Below are positions 39,715 to 49,279 of a stretch of 64,000 nt of DNA, piece after piece; position 1 is the stretch's first letter, and each line of letters opens with the position of its first letter. Where the stretch lies: the NCBI RefSeq assembly GCF_001584725.1, contig NZ_CP014606.1, positions 1,141,001 to 1,205,000 of the forward strand, given 5' to 3'. Below the pieces are notes generated by a model, which saw only the letters and a list, made by a program, of their open reading frames with translations, was not told the DNA's origin and did not search any database. Both the position numbers and the translations under genes were made by a program. The DNA comes from an endosymbiont 'TC1' of Trimyema compressum (GTDB taxonomy: Bacteria > Bacillota > TC1).

Positions 39715-39951
39715 AATTTAATCTTTTTCTTCACCCTAAATAATTGCTGATTTTTTATGAATATGCTAAACACCATTTCAGTATTCATAAAGTCAGTTCC
39801 TTTTCATTTCATTATGATTGTATTTGTTTATTTAGTTAAATGATTATTTTATTATATAAAAATATTTTTGTCAAGCATTTATTATGTTTTTATTGCCTTC
39901 GATTTTTAGAGTGATTATTGTACTGATATCAATCCAGTAAATCTTCCACCG
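39715..39951. other. 240 bp AT-rich spacer upstream of the lectin gene
   Basis: No gene seen. Contains the probable promoter region for the lectin-RHS transcript (minus strand). Confidence 0.4.
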
Positions 39952-41831
39952 TTATTTTTCAGCTTCCTTTTCTAATTCTTTAAGGAGTTCATTCATTTTA
40001 TCACCTAGTCCTTCTTCTTCTGAAAATTCTACTTTCGAGGTATCAATATTAAGTCCTAGGGCATCATCAAATAATTCTTCATAGTTATCTTATTTATGTT
40101 TTTTAAGAAGTCCCAGACAGATAAATTAATCTCTTTCTTTTCAATTCCAAGTGCCTTTAATGATTCGCAGGTGTTTCTTTCTAGTTGTATTTTTTTATTA
40201 TGTTCTTTATCACCTAATCCTAACCATTTATTTCCTTGCATAGTTGAGATATCAGGCAATCTAACTATCATTGGATCTAGTCCCCTCATAATAGCTAGTC
40301 TATCTGGTGAACTTAATTTCCCTATTTCTTCTGGAAGCAATAAGGAGCGTTTCATTAAGGATGTATTAATTGAAGCTGATCCACTTCATGCTTTTTGACT
40401 TCCAGCCTCTACTTGATAACTGTCGCCAATTGAAACCGATTCTGTAGTATATGTACATAAACGACTACTTAATTCTTTTAAGGTTGTATCATTGGTTAAA
40501 GCTAAGTAAATACAAAACAAACAGTTATCTTTAATAGTATTCATTGTATCTTCACCATATAATGCTTTAAGTTGATTAAAACCTTGTATAATTAAGTTAA
40601 AACGCATACCTCTACCACCACCCTACTGTTAAAGCTTTATCAAAGTCTGGCACTGCCGGAAAGTTTCCAAATTCTTCAAGATTAAAATTAATACGTATTG
40701 GAAGTCCTCCACCATATTCTAGATCAGCTGTTTTAACTAAATTCATATAGGCCTGCTTTAGAAATAAAGTTACCAGTGGGTAGTTTGTTGAATCCTCATC
40801 AGGAACAATTAAAAATAGAGCTGTTTTTTCTTTTGCCACTTTTGATATATCAGTATCATGTTTGCTTGTCATTTCAGCAATTTCTAAATCTATGAATTTT
40901 TGCAGTGTTCCTAGCGCTGAGGAAAAGAAGGTTTTTTGTAATCATCCTTTTCATTATTAACTACAGCAAAAACAGTTCTTAATGGATCTCCGACAGGTAG
41001 TCTTTTATAAAACTCACCGCCATAGATAGGGCTATTAGCTTTGCTAGGATAAACATATTCGGCCATTTGTGCAATAAATAAAAACACGTTATATAAATTT
41101 TTGCATTCAGGTGATGCATATTTGGCTATGGTTAATATTGTGGTATTTAATACAGATACTTCTCCATTTCTCCAAAATGGATCTGATTCCTTTTCTTGCT
41201 TTGGTTTTAGAATATTTACTAGAGTTGATGTTAATTTCTGCGCTGAGTTCATATCGCCTTTTTCAATTGCTTGGTTAATATCATTCATGTAATTATAATG
41301 ATGGGATTTTAGCGGTTCTTTTAAATTAATTGTTAATACATTATAACCCTTTTTATTTAAAAATGGATATGTGTATAAAAATAATTCTCCTTTAGGATCA
41401 GAACAGATTATATTCTCTCCGGCCATTGCTTGGTTAATAATTAATTGTAAAATAAGTCCTCTTGTCTTTCCTGATCGAGTGGCTCCAAGTATCAGTGTAT
41501 GAATATCGTCATCAACTGTATAAACAGTATCTTTAATCTCTTCGCCCTTTTTCACATGAAAAACTATTCCTCCAACTTCAATTTCTCCATCTTCATTTAA
41601 TAGTTCTGATTTTTTAAAATGTCTTTCAAAATCCTCTTCAGGTACAAACCATGCATCCCCATGTTGTTTTTCTTTTGATTTTAAAGGAATAACAACATTT
41701 TCCCCAAATTTTTCTACTGGTAGTGAGGGAATTTTTCTATTTTTAAATAATCCAATAAAGTAATAATAAATTACTATTGTTAAAGCTATATAAGCGATTA
41801 TTCCATACATATATATCATTAGACAATCCAT
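39952..41831 (-). pseudogene. VirD4/TraG-type conjugative coupling protein, frameshifted
   Basis: T4SS ATPase that docks DNA at the conjugation channel. Starts MDCLMIYMYGIIAYIALTIV (membrane anchor). Walker A is LILGATRSGKTRGLILQLII (about residue 115), followed by ICSDPKGELF. After a break near 40911 come LGTLQKFIDLEIAEMTSKHD, Walker B-like INFNLEEFGNFPAV, and further pieces LIIQGFNQLKALYGED, SRLCTYTTESVSIGDSYQ and VRLPDISTMQGNKWLGLGD. It ends ELLKELEKEAEK. Breaks near 40615, 40385 and 40090. Total about 620 residues, normal for TraG/TrsK. Evidence for an integrative conjugative element. Confidence 0.87.
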
Positions 41832-41929
41832 TTAAATATGTTTCCTTTAATATAATAAAAAAGAACTATCCCTGTTATTATCATTAAAACAAAGTAAAAT
41901 ATTGTTCCAATTAGTTTTGCTGTTTTCAT
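41819..41929 (-). CDS. Small single-helix protein upstream of the coupling protein
   Basis: A 36-residue product, MKTAKLIGTIFYFVLMIITG then IVLFYYIKGNIFKWIV, behind GGAGG. One membrane helix. Its stop overlaps the coupling-protein start by 13 bp. Small membrane proteins commonly precede VirD4 in Gram-positive conjugative elements. Too short for homology. Confidence 0.6.
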   Translation of the reverse strand: MKTAKLIGTIFYFVLMIITGIVLFYYIKGNIFKWIV

Positions 41930-41956
41930 AACATTAATTTCCTCCCTAAATAAAAA

Positions 41957-41985
41957 ACAAACCGGCATTTTGCCGATTTATTTTA
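41957..41985. terminator. Hairpin upstream of the small Tra gene
   Basis: AAACCGGCA / TGCCGATTT around a TTT loop. It lies between the minus-strand tra genes and the plus-strand integrase. It could be a remnant terminator. Confidence 0.45.
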
Positions 41986-41989
41986 ATCT

Positions 41990-42809
41990 ATTATTTTTAA
42001 TTTTAGCTAATGTCGATATCATTAAACCTAACCATATAAACCAAATACTTAACTATGGAACAACTAAAGGGCTTTCAGAACGAAGCTTGCAAATTATTTA
42101 TAGTCAAATAAATAGAATATTAAAAGAAGCTTTGTACACTGGGTTTTTAGAAAATAATCCAATTGAAAAAGTTAGACGTACTAAAGCAATTAAAACTGAA
42201 AAAGTGATTTTTAGAAATGATCAAGATTTTATTAATATTCTTAAAGATGTGACAAAAAGTAAAAATAAAATTTTTATGCACTTCTTATCACTGCTTGGGA
42301 AACCGGAATGCGTGAAGGTGAATTAGCTGGATTAAAGAAAAGCTGTGTAGACATAAATAATAAAATAATCAAAGTTAGACAAGGTGTTCAAAGAACAAGA
42401 GCAGGTTTAGTTCTTGGTAATTTAAAAACAATTGATTCAAAAAGAAATTTAATTATATCTAATGAGTTGTTAGATATAATTGTAAATTTGATGAATTCCA
42501 ATAAAAGTTAATTTGTTTTTCCACGCGAAGATGGAAAAATGCAAAACCCATCAAACATTTCCAAAGCATTTCTTTATAGAATTAAAAAACTAGGTTTAGA
42601 TAGTAATTTATCTTTTCATAGTATAAGGACACACGAATGCTACTATCTTAGCTGAAGAACATAATCTAATTGGGTTAAAAGGGGTTCAAACTAGACTTGG
42701 ACATTCTGATCCATTTTTTACCCAAAAAGAATATGTAAAAAGTACTATCTTCATGCAAAAAGACATAGATAAAATTAAAAGACTTCATCTATATGATCAA
42801 CTAAAATAG
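41990..42809 (+). pseudogene. Tyrosine integrase of the tRNA-Leu element, N-terminus missing, several lesions
   Basis: Core-binding domain: KPNHINQILNYGTTKGLSER and RILKEALYTGFLENNPIEKV. Catalytic domain: TGMREGELAGLKKSCVDI (Arg), GNLKTIDSKRNLIIS (Lys), SFHSIR-TNATILAEEHN (HxxR), and QTRLGHSDPFFTQKEYVKST (LGH and a Tyr). Breaks: frameshift near 42305, in-frame TAA at 42509 (NSNKS-FVFPRED), and frameshift near 42632. The first 80 or so residues are absent. It ends 66 bp before the 3' end of tRNA-Leu, the usual position for the integrase of a tRNA-targeted element. Confidence 0.85.
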
Positions 42810-42839
42810 AATAAAGTGTCAATAAGAGTGTCAAATAAG

Positions 42840-42875
42840 AAAAAGGGGATCAGTAATTTTACTGATCCCCTTTTA
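42840..42875. terminator. Terminator between integrase and tRNA-Leu
   Basis: Strong hairpin AAAAGGGGATCAGTAA / TTACTGATCCCCTTTT followed by T-rich sequence. It can stop both the integrase and the tRNA transcripts. Confidence 0.85.
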
Positions 42876-42957
42876 TGGTGCGAGAGATGGGAGTCGAACC
42901 CACACGGTCTCCCACACGCCCCTCAAGCGTGCGCGTCTGCCATTCCGCCACTCTCGC
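42876..42957 (-). tRNA. tRNA-Leu (anticodon GAG)
   Basis: Minus-strand tRNA with acceptor GCGAGAG / CTCTCGC, encoded CCA, a class II variable arm, T-loop GGGTTCGACTCCC-like stem-loop, and anticodon loop TTGAGGG giving anticodon GAG. D-loop GGCGGAATGGCAGACGC fits tRNA-Leu. Its 3' half is repeated at 33499, marking it as an integration site. Confidence 0.95.
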
Positions 42958-43029
42958 ATTCCTTTACCATTGTACCATTACTATTCTTATGAAACAAGCA
43001 TTTTCTATGAGTATTTGAATTGCTTATTC

Positions 43030-43072
43030 CATAAAAAAGGTTATTCCAGTCTTCTGGAATAACCTTTTTCAA
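43030..43072 (-). terminator. Terminator of the pfp gene
   Basis: Hairpin AAAAAGGTTATTCCAG / CTGGAATAACCTTTTT immediately downstream of the pfp stop. Confidence 0.85.
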
Positions 43073-43081
43073 ACCAACTTC

Positions 43082-44293
43082 TTATTTTATCTTATCTACT
43101 TTTTGAGCTTTTAAAGTAGCAGTCTTTTTAAATGTAGAACCAAGTAATGGAAAGCCATATTTCATAAATGCTCCTGTAACCTGATTGCCTTCTTTTGTAA
43201 TATAGGAATCAGGCATATGACGGGTTTTAGCTGCAATATTAGCCAAATCAGTTAACTCATAAGCAACATCGTAATCTCCCACTCTTTTGATAATAATTGA
43301 ACCACTCTTATAGTGTCCACTAACGCCATAAATAACAGCTTTAGCACCTGCTTCTCTAGCTTCAATCTGATCTGTTACAGATACAGTACCAGCAAAGCTT
43401 CTTTGAAGATAACCAAATGTATCCGCCCTTACTCTACTAATGTGAAGGGTTTCTTTTATTTTTTTTGAAAGCATTTCACCTAGTTCGCCACCAGCTAACT
43501 CAATATTACCATGGGCATCACGGGTAACATTTTCTTTAAGCTTAGCTGCTATTAGTGTTCCTTCTTTATCAATTATACCTTCAGATACAGCAATTAGGCA
43601 ACGACCTAATCGCTCATATACAACCTTAACATCCTTTAAAAATTCATCAATATCAAAAGCTCTTTCAGGCATATAAACTAAATGCGGTCCATCATCTGGC
43701 AAAGTTCTTCCTAAAGCCGCTGCTGCAGTTAAAAAGCCAGCATGTCTGCCCATAACAACACCAATATAAATACCTGGTAATGCTTTAGTTTCTAAATTAG
43801 CACCCATAAATGCTTCTGCAACAAATTTAGCTGCTGAACCATACCCTGGAGTGTGATCATTTAATTCTAAATCATTATCAATTGTTTTAGGAATATGAAA
43901 AGCTCTAAAATCATAGTCCTCTTTTTCAGCATATTCATTAACAATCCGTACAGTATCAGATGAATCATTTCCACCAATATAGAAAAAATAACGAATATTA
44001 TACTTTTTAAATACTTTAAATATTTGTTCGCAATATTCTGCATTAGGTTTATCCCTTGTAGAAAATAATGCAGAACATGGAGTATTGGCTACAGCCTCTA
44101 GATTGCCAGGTGTTTCAAAAGATAAATCAATAAAATCCTCATCAATTATTCCTTTTACACCATGAAGGGCTCCATAAATTCCTGTAATTTCACTGTGCTG
44201 TTGCATTTCCAAAACAGCACCTACTAACGATTGATTAATAACAGCAGTAGGTCCACCGCCTTGAGCGATAACTGCATTGCCTGTTATTTTCAT
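43082..44293 (-). CDS. pfp: PPi-dependent (or PPi/ATP) 6-phosphofructokinase, intact
   Basis: Glycolytic phosphofructokinase of 403 residues. Motifs: AQGGGPTAVINQSLVG (phosphoryl donor loop), FYIGGNDSSDTVRIV (the GGNDS form is typical of PPi-using or mixed enzymes), HIPKTIDNDL (catalytic Asp), GIYIGVVMGRHAGFL (fructose-6-phosphate binding), and VSEGIIDKEG. Intact, with RBS GAGGTGA. It stands alone, followed by a terminator. Whether PPi or ATP is used needs assay, but the motif favours PPi. Confidence 0.92.
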   Translation of the reverse strand: MKITGNAVIAQGGGPTAVINQSLVGAVLEMQQHSEITGIYGALHGVKGIIDEDFIDLSFETPGNLEAVANTPCSALFSTRDKPNAEYCEQIFKVFKKYNIRYFFYIGGNDSSDTVRIVNEYAEKEDYDFRAFHIPKTIDNDLELNDHTPGYGSAAKFVAEAFMGANLETKALPGIYIGVVMGRHAGFLTAAAALGRTLPDDGPHLVYMPERAFDIDEFLKDVKVVYERLGRCLIAVSEGIIDKEGTLIAAKLKENVTRDAHGNIELAGGELGEMLSKKIKETLHISRVRADTFGYLQRSFAGTVSVTDQIEAREAGAKAVIYGVSGHYKSGSIIIKRVGDYDVAYELTDLANIAAKTRHMPDSYITKEGNQVTGAFMKYGFPLLGSTFKKTATLKAQKVDKIK

Positions 44294-44341
44294 TTGATCA
44301 CCTCATATTTATTTTATCTTATTCCTAACCTTCATTATACA

Positions 44342-44382
44342 AAAGAAAGAGAAAGGGTTAAAGCCTTTCTCTTCTTTTATCG
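44342..44382 (-). terminator. Terminator of the degV gene
   Basis: Hairpin AGAGAAAGG / CCTTTCTCT with a T-rich minus-strand tail, between pfp and degV. Confidence 0.65.
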
Positions 44383-44397
44383 CCTGTTTTATTTCTA

Positions 44398-45231
44398 TTA
44401 ATAACCGACACCTAATAAACCAGGTCCTGTATGGGTTCCAATTACAGCACCCACTTCTGTGAAAAACTCAACTTTTTCACCTAATGCTTCTTCTAGTTCT
44501 TTTTGAAACGCCAAAGCTTTAGGTAAAATATCTTTTCCCGCATATACCAGCATTAGCGGATTTTTCTTGTTTCGTCCTTCTTTGGCATACTTAATAAGTT
44601 TTTTAATTAATTGCTTGTCCCCTTTGGCTTTGTCAATAGATGTCAAACCTCGTTCATTTGTTAAAGTCAGGATAGGTTTAATATTAAGCATTCCTCCTAC
44701 TACGCTTTGAACGAAGCTTATTCTGCCACCTCTTTTTAAAAAATCTAAATCATAAACACTAAATACGGCATGTTGATTACGAATTGTATCCTTAATCTCT
44801 TTTATCACTTGTTTGGTATTTTTACCTGCCTCTATTAATTCAACCGCTTTCACAACAAGAACACAATTTAACATTGTAACACTGCCATCGATAACATGAA
44901 TTCTCTTTTTATCAACAGCATCTGCTGCTTTTACAGCAGAATTGTAAGTGCCACTTAATGCCCCTGCTAAGGTAATTACTATAATCTCATCATCATTGCT
45001 ATCAAGCATTTTTATCATAGCCTCTTTATAATCATTCTCTGAGACTTGAGCAGTCTTTGGCATAACTGATGAGGTCTTAATCTTTTCATAAAAATCATCT
45101 GCAGTTAAGTCAACTTTATCTCGATAGGTCTCACCTCCGAAATTAATCATTAAAGGAAGGGTTGTTACAAGACAACTAACTTTCATATCCACTGGATAAT
45201 CAGCTGAACTATCTGCTAATATTTTAATCAT
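44398..45231 (-). CDS. DegV family fatty-acid-binding protein
   Basis: A 277-residue protein, intact. Typical DegV features: IKILADSSADYPVDMKV at the start, LPLMINFGGETYRDKVD, TSVMPKTAQVSENDYKEAMI, ITLAGALSGTYNSAVKAAD (acyl-headgroup Ser), VFSVYDLDFLKRGGRIS, and VGAVIGTHTGPGLLGVGY. FakB/DegV proteins bind fatty acids for phosphorylation by FakA. No partner kinase is nearby. RBS GGAGTTT. Confidence 0.93.
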   Translation of the reverse strand: MIKILADSSADYPVDMKVSCLVTTLPLMINFGGETYRDKVDLTADDFYEKIKTSSVMPKTAQVSENDYKEAMIKMLDSNDDEIIVITLAGALSGTYNSAVKAADAVDKKRIHVIDGSVTMLNCVLVVKAVELIEAGKNTKQVIKEIKDTIRNQHAVFSVYDLDFLKRGGRISFVQSVVGGMLNIKPILTLTNERGLTSIDKAKGDKQLIKKLIKYAKEGRNKKNPLMLVYAGKDILPKALAFQKELEEALGEKVEFFTEVGAVIGTHTGPGLLGVGY

Positions 45232-45332
45232 AGTAAACTCCTTTTAAAGCATGTTATTTCTTATAAAATTGTATCCTATTTCCAAACATAAGTCAAAAGA
45301 AAATCACTATTTAGTATTTACTATATTTATTT

Positions 45333-45370
45333 TTATAAGAGGATTTATCAACTGATAAATCCTCTTATAA
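45333..45370 (-). terminator. Terminator of the permease-corrinoid-methyltransferase operon
   Basis: Hairpin TTATAAGAGGATTTATC / GATAAATCCTCTTATAA directly after the methyltransferase stop. Confidence 0.85.
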
Positions 45371-45379
45371 TTGATAAAT

Positions 45380-46760
45380 TTACTTTAATGGAAATCCTAA
45401 ACTTTTAATATCTTCTTTAACCTTTTCGTACATTTCTTGCCACACAGGCAATGGTTTTATTTTCACAGTATCATAAACATCTTGGAATGGCTTTCCAATG
45501 GGACTCTTAGCAATTAATGGCACGTATTTACTTTGAAATATTTTAATAAACTCATTAGCATCTTTTCTAGTCATTCCAGTAGCTGCGTGAGCAATTTCAG
45601 CATTAAATCTAGCCTCTAAACCACTACAATGTGCTAAATTCACCCCTACTGCCGAACGAACACCATCAATTCGAGCTGCACCAGATACAGTAGCATTAGT
45701 AGCTTGAGTTGCACATTCATACAACAAAGATTCCGTTAATGGACCTGAAACAGGTGATGTCATCACTGTAGTTAATAAGTTCGTATTTCTATTAAGTGCT
45801 TGTTGTGCTGTACTAATGGCCCAAACTAATTCTGGGGCAGTATCACAATTATAAAATGGATGAGTTGGACACATAGAAAAAGTTGTGGCCATATTAACAA
45901 CACAAGCTAAAATTTCTCCCGTAATAGCCATTAATGCTACACCATCTGCTCCACCAGCATGTCCGCCTAAGATAGGGTGGTTATAGAAACTATGAATCAC
46001 GCAACCCGTTCTAACTAAATGAGCAATAATTTTTATTAAAAGACCATAATTGGTTTTTAGTTCACTAACAAAACAGACATGATGCCAATCTTCCTGTGGA
46101 AAACCTCCAAAAGAAGTGCCTGAAAGTTCACCTATTTCAGTAACAGCGTTTTCTACAACACCAAAACCAATTCCCCGGCCTACCAGCTCTTTGAGCGGCT
46201 GCTTTTGACAGTTCAATTTCTCTCCAAGCGAGTAAAACTTCCCAAGGAGAACTTGTTTTAGGTTGTCTGCCATGAACTAATTCTAAATTCCCACCAACAA
46301 CAGTATCAATAATGGGTTCCTTAATATAACTTTCCATAACCTCTGAGTAAAGCTTTTCTGGAATGGGAGTACCAAAAGGACCCCTAACATTCTTAGATAT
46401 GATTGTATCTTCTGGTCTTCTTTTCACAATAGTTGTAGCGTCTAGGCCAGAACCAACTGTAACTTGGTTAAGTGTCCATTTAAGAGCCTCTAAAATTTCT
46501 TCCTTAGCAAAAAGCATTCTTCTATGAGTTGATGTGCAATAGATACCTAGAATTTCCGCCATTTCTAATCCTGCTTTAAAAAAGCGATCCGCTAAATTAT
46601 CATCCATTAAAATGGCATCTTCGTTATTATATTTAAGCTCATATTTTTTTAATATTTCACGAGTTGTTTTTGAAACCAATTTATCAAACTCTTTTTCGTC
46701 CATTATAGGACCTTCTTCAGCACGATCTAAAACATCTAATAAGCGCACATTACTTTTCAT
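45380..46760 (-). pseudogene. MtmB-like corrinoid methyltransferase lacking pyrrolysine, one-base frameshift
   Basis: Homologue of monomethylamine:corrinoid methyltransferase MtmB; 460 codons, as in MtmB. N-terminal part: DRFFKAGLEMAEILGIYCTS, VGSGLDATTIVKRRPEDT, RGPFGTPIPEKL and QPKTSSPWEVLLAWREIEL, then AGRPG. The frame shifts at C4 46173-46176 (plus strand), resuming GIGFGVVENAVTEIGELSGT. C-terminal part: HPILGGHAGGADGVALMAIT, SPVSGPLTESLLYECATQAT and FNAEIAHAATGMTRKDANEF. From remembered MtmB sequence, pyrrolysine falls in GMGVO; here the aligned residue is Gly (46160-46162) and no TAG is present. ATG at 46760 behind AGGAGGAAG overlaps the corrinoid gene. Confidence 0.85.
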
Positions 46761-47418
46761 AATTACTTCCTCCTTTATTAAGTAGTTCCATACATGCACT
46801 TACAGCATCATTGGCATCTGCACTGTAACCATCGGCACCTATAGACATCGCCCAGTCATGGGATACAGGTCCACCGCCTACAATAACTTTTATATTCCCA
46901 TGAAGACCTAATCCTTCTAAACCTTCAATAGTCTCTTTCATGTAAAGCATAGAAGTCGTTAGTAAAGAAGACATACCTATTAATTCAGCTTTTTCTTTAC
47001 GAGCAGTTTCAATAAATAAATAGGGATCAACATCATTGCCTAAATCAACAACATCAAAGCCATTAACTTCAAGTAAAGTGGCTACAATATTTTTCCCAAT
47101 ATCATGAACATCCCCTTTAACTTTACCCATCACAATCGTTCCAATTTTTTCAGTAACAATATTTCTTTCCTTTAGCACAATGGCAACTTCATCCTTAACC
47201 CCTTTTGCAACTTCTGCTGCTGATACCAAATCAGGAAGAAATAAATCCAACCGAGAAAATCTTTCGCCTATATCATCCATTAAATGTAATATGGCATTAT
47301 TAATAATATTCATTGGATTAGTACCTTGATTAATCCACTCTCTTGTCTCTTTAGCTGCTCGTTCGCCATCTCCTCCAGCTTCAATGCATTCCATTAACAC
47401 AGTTATTAATTTTTCCAT
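46750..47418 (-). CDS. Methyltransferase corrinoid protein (MtmC/MtbC-like), intact
   Basis: A 222-residue B12-binding protein. The helical cap domain reads NIINNAILHLMDDIGERFSR and DLFLPDLVSAAEVAKGVKDE. The cobalamin-binding domain has the His ligand motif GDVHDIGKNIV, GMSSLLTTSMLYMKETIEG and VIVGGGPVSHDWAMSIGADG. It accepts the methyl group from the partner methyltransferase and passes it on. Its ATG overlaps the permease stop (TAATG) and its end overlaps the methyltransferase start by 11 bp, so three genes are translationally coupled. No methylcorrinoid:pterin methyltransferase or RamA is nearby. Confidence 0.95.
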   Translation of the reverse strand: MEKLITVLMECIEAGGDGERAAKETREWINQGTNPMNIINNAILHLMDDIGERFSRLDLFLPDLVSAAEVAKGVKDEVAIVLKERNIVTEKIGTIVMGKVKGDVHDIGKNIVATLLEVNGFDVVDLGNDVDPYLFIETARKEKAELIGMSSLLTTSMLYMKETIEGLEGLGLHGNIKVIVGGGPVSHDWAMSIGADGYSADANDAVSACMELLNKGGSNYEK

Positions 47419-48943
47419 TATTCTCTACTCCTTTTCCACCTTAATTTTATTGAAGATTTTCTTTTTTTAGGTGATTCTTCCCATGTAATATAAGCATCCT
47501 TTTTTGCAATACCATTAAAAAAAGATTTAAAATAACAGCTGTCATTGCTGCTAAAAAATACCAGAACTCAAGATAGGACTCAAATCGATTACACCATTAG
47601 CACCCATTGATAAAAGACCAAAGAATGGTCTATAGACAACTTCTTTAGTTGCAGCCAATGTTGCACTTGGTACAATCAAATTACCTGTCAAAGGTAAAAG
47701 TGCCATTCCTAAAGAAATAGAAACAATTAAAATATTACCATGGTTTTTATCAAAATCTACTTGTTTCAAAATACGGATACCATCGCCTGTAACAGTAGCA
47801 AACATTACAAATGCTGCTCCACCAATTACAAATACAGGAATGGATTCCACAAAAGCTGCCAGCTTCGGCATTGAACCTAAGACAACTAAGATACCACCTG
47901 CTGTAACAACTACCCACCTTGATTTAACACCAGTTAAAGCAATCAATCCCAAGTTTTCTGCAAAAGCAGTATAGGGTAATGAGTTAAAGCTTCCGCCAAT
48001 AACTGATGAAAGACCATCTGCTGCAATTCCTCTAGCAAACTCTTTTTGAGTTATTTTTTTTTTGCCTACAATATCTGCCGTAGCTAAAAAAGTACCAGTT
48101 GAATCAATAATTACTGTAAACATAACAATAATCATTGTTATAATGGCAACTGGCAAATGCTGCCATTGAATAACACCTGCCATTTGGGCACCATGATCGA
48201 AGAAATAATAGAATGGCATATTGAAACCGAACCAATCCCTTCCGTCCATAATACCTAAATCCACATTTCCTAATAAAAGACAAATAACATAGCCTATTAT
48301 AATTCCAATAATTACAGAAATATTTCTTAAAAATCCTGTAAAAAATTTATTAAAAAGCAAAATAGTTAGAATTACAATAAAAGCCACTAAAAAAACATTG
48401 GTGAACCGTATGCACTATCACCACCTAAATTAACCCCTACTCCTTGACCACCAATCATTGTTAAACCAACAGGTATTAAAGAAATTCCCACAGCTGTAAT
48501 TAACGTCCCAGTTACAACAGAAGGAAATAACCTTAATAAATGACCGGATAAAGGTGAAATAGCCATTGTAAAAAGCCTGCAATAATTACTGATATAAAAA
48601 TAGTAACCAAAGCATCCTGAGGTCTTCCTCCGGTGCCTAAAATACCAAGTCCAATTGCAATAACAGGTTGTAAGACAGTAAAAGTAATCCCTTGGATTAT
48701 GGGTAAGCGAATACCAAACTTCCAAATCCCCAAACTCTGAATAATTGTTGCAATACCACAAACAAATAAATCTGCATTAATTAATAGAATTAACTGGTCT
48801 GAAGATAGCCCTAAAACATTTGCAATAATTAATGGAATAACAACAGCCCCAGAATACATTGCCAAAACATGCTGAATCCCATAAACAAATAGTTGTTTTT
48901 TAGGTAAAACTTCATCAACAGGATGAATAACTTTCTTTTCCAT
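47416..48943 (-). pseudogene. NCS2-family nucleobase (uracil/xanthine-type) permease, frameshifted
   Basis: Start MEKKVIHPVDEVLPKKQLFV, then YGIQHVLAMYSGAVVIPLII and LLINADLFVCGIATIIQSLG, IRLPIIQGITFTVLQPVIAI, the NCS2 signature regions. After breaks near 48570 and 48390, ADIVGKKKITQKEFARGIAA, DGLSSVIGGSFNSLPYTAFA and ENLGLIALTGVKSRWVVVTA follow (xanthine-permease-like). A last homopolymer break near 47553 precedes AAMTAVILNLFFNGIAKK. About 12-14 helices, some 505 residues when corrected. NCS2 members import purines, pyrimidines or ascorbate. It is coupled to the corrinoid gene, which ties the transported compound to the methyltransferase. Confidence 0.88.
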
Positions 48944-49164
48944 TATTTCTCCTCCTTTATATTCATTTCTACTTTAATTATTTCCACCTCCTTATTTTGT
49001 AGAAAGAATTCTCCCAGTTATTGCGCATTTCTCACTTTGTTGATTCATGATAACACTAAGTCAACAGCTAAAACTATGGCTTATTTAATAAATTCAGCGC
49101 AACATAAAAAGGCATTTTAGGTGATTCATATAGTAGCATTTTTATTTATTTAATATTGAAAGAA

Positions 49165-49219
49165 AACCTTTGTTAAATCTTACAAGTAAATTTCTTTTTT
49201 GTAAGATTTAACAAAGGTT
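49165..49219. repeat. 21-bp perfect inverted repeat, 13-nt spacer
   Basis: Arms at 49165-49185 and 49199-49219 (first arm begins AACCTTTGTTAAATC). On the minus strand it is followed by TTTTCTTTC, so it may be a second terminator behind cysK. Its length is unusual for that role. Confidence 0.8.
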
Positions 49220-49225
49220 TAAAAA

Positions 49226-49265
49226 TAAAAAACACCCTATTACAATTTAAATTGTAATAGGGTAT
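49226..49265 (-). terminator. Terminator of cysK
   Basis: Hairpin ACCCTATTACAATTT / AAATTGTAATAGGGT with TTTTTT following on the minus strand. Confidence 0.85.
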
Positions 49266-49279
49266 GAATTAACTACTGC

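Larger units (their letters stand above)
48944..49279. other. Intergenic region with permease-operon promoter and two hairpins
   Basis: Contains no gene. Holds a 21-bp perfect inverted repeat at 49165-49219 and the cysK terminator at 49226-49265. A T-rich leader precedes the permease gene. Confidence 0.5.

Noticed and set aside
40096..40398. Open frame of 100 codons on the plus strand
   Set aside because: Antisense to the coupling-protein gene.
45380..46760. Possible pyrrolysine (in-frame TAG) in the MtmB-like gene
   Set aside because: No TAG occurs near the aligned position; both overlapping frames are open through the region and the aligned codon is Gly.
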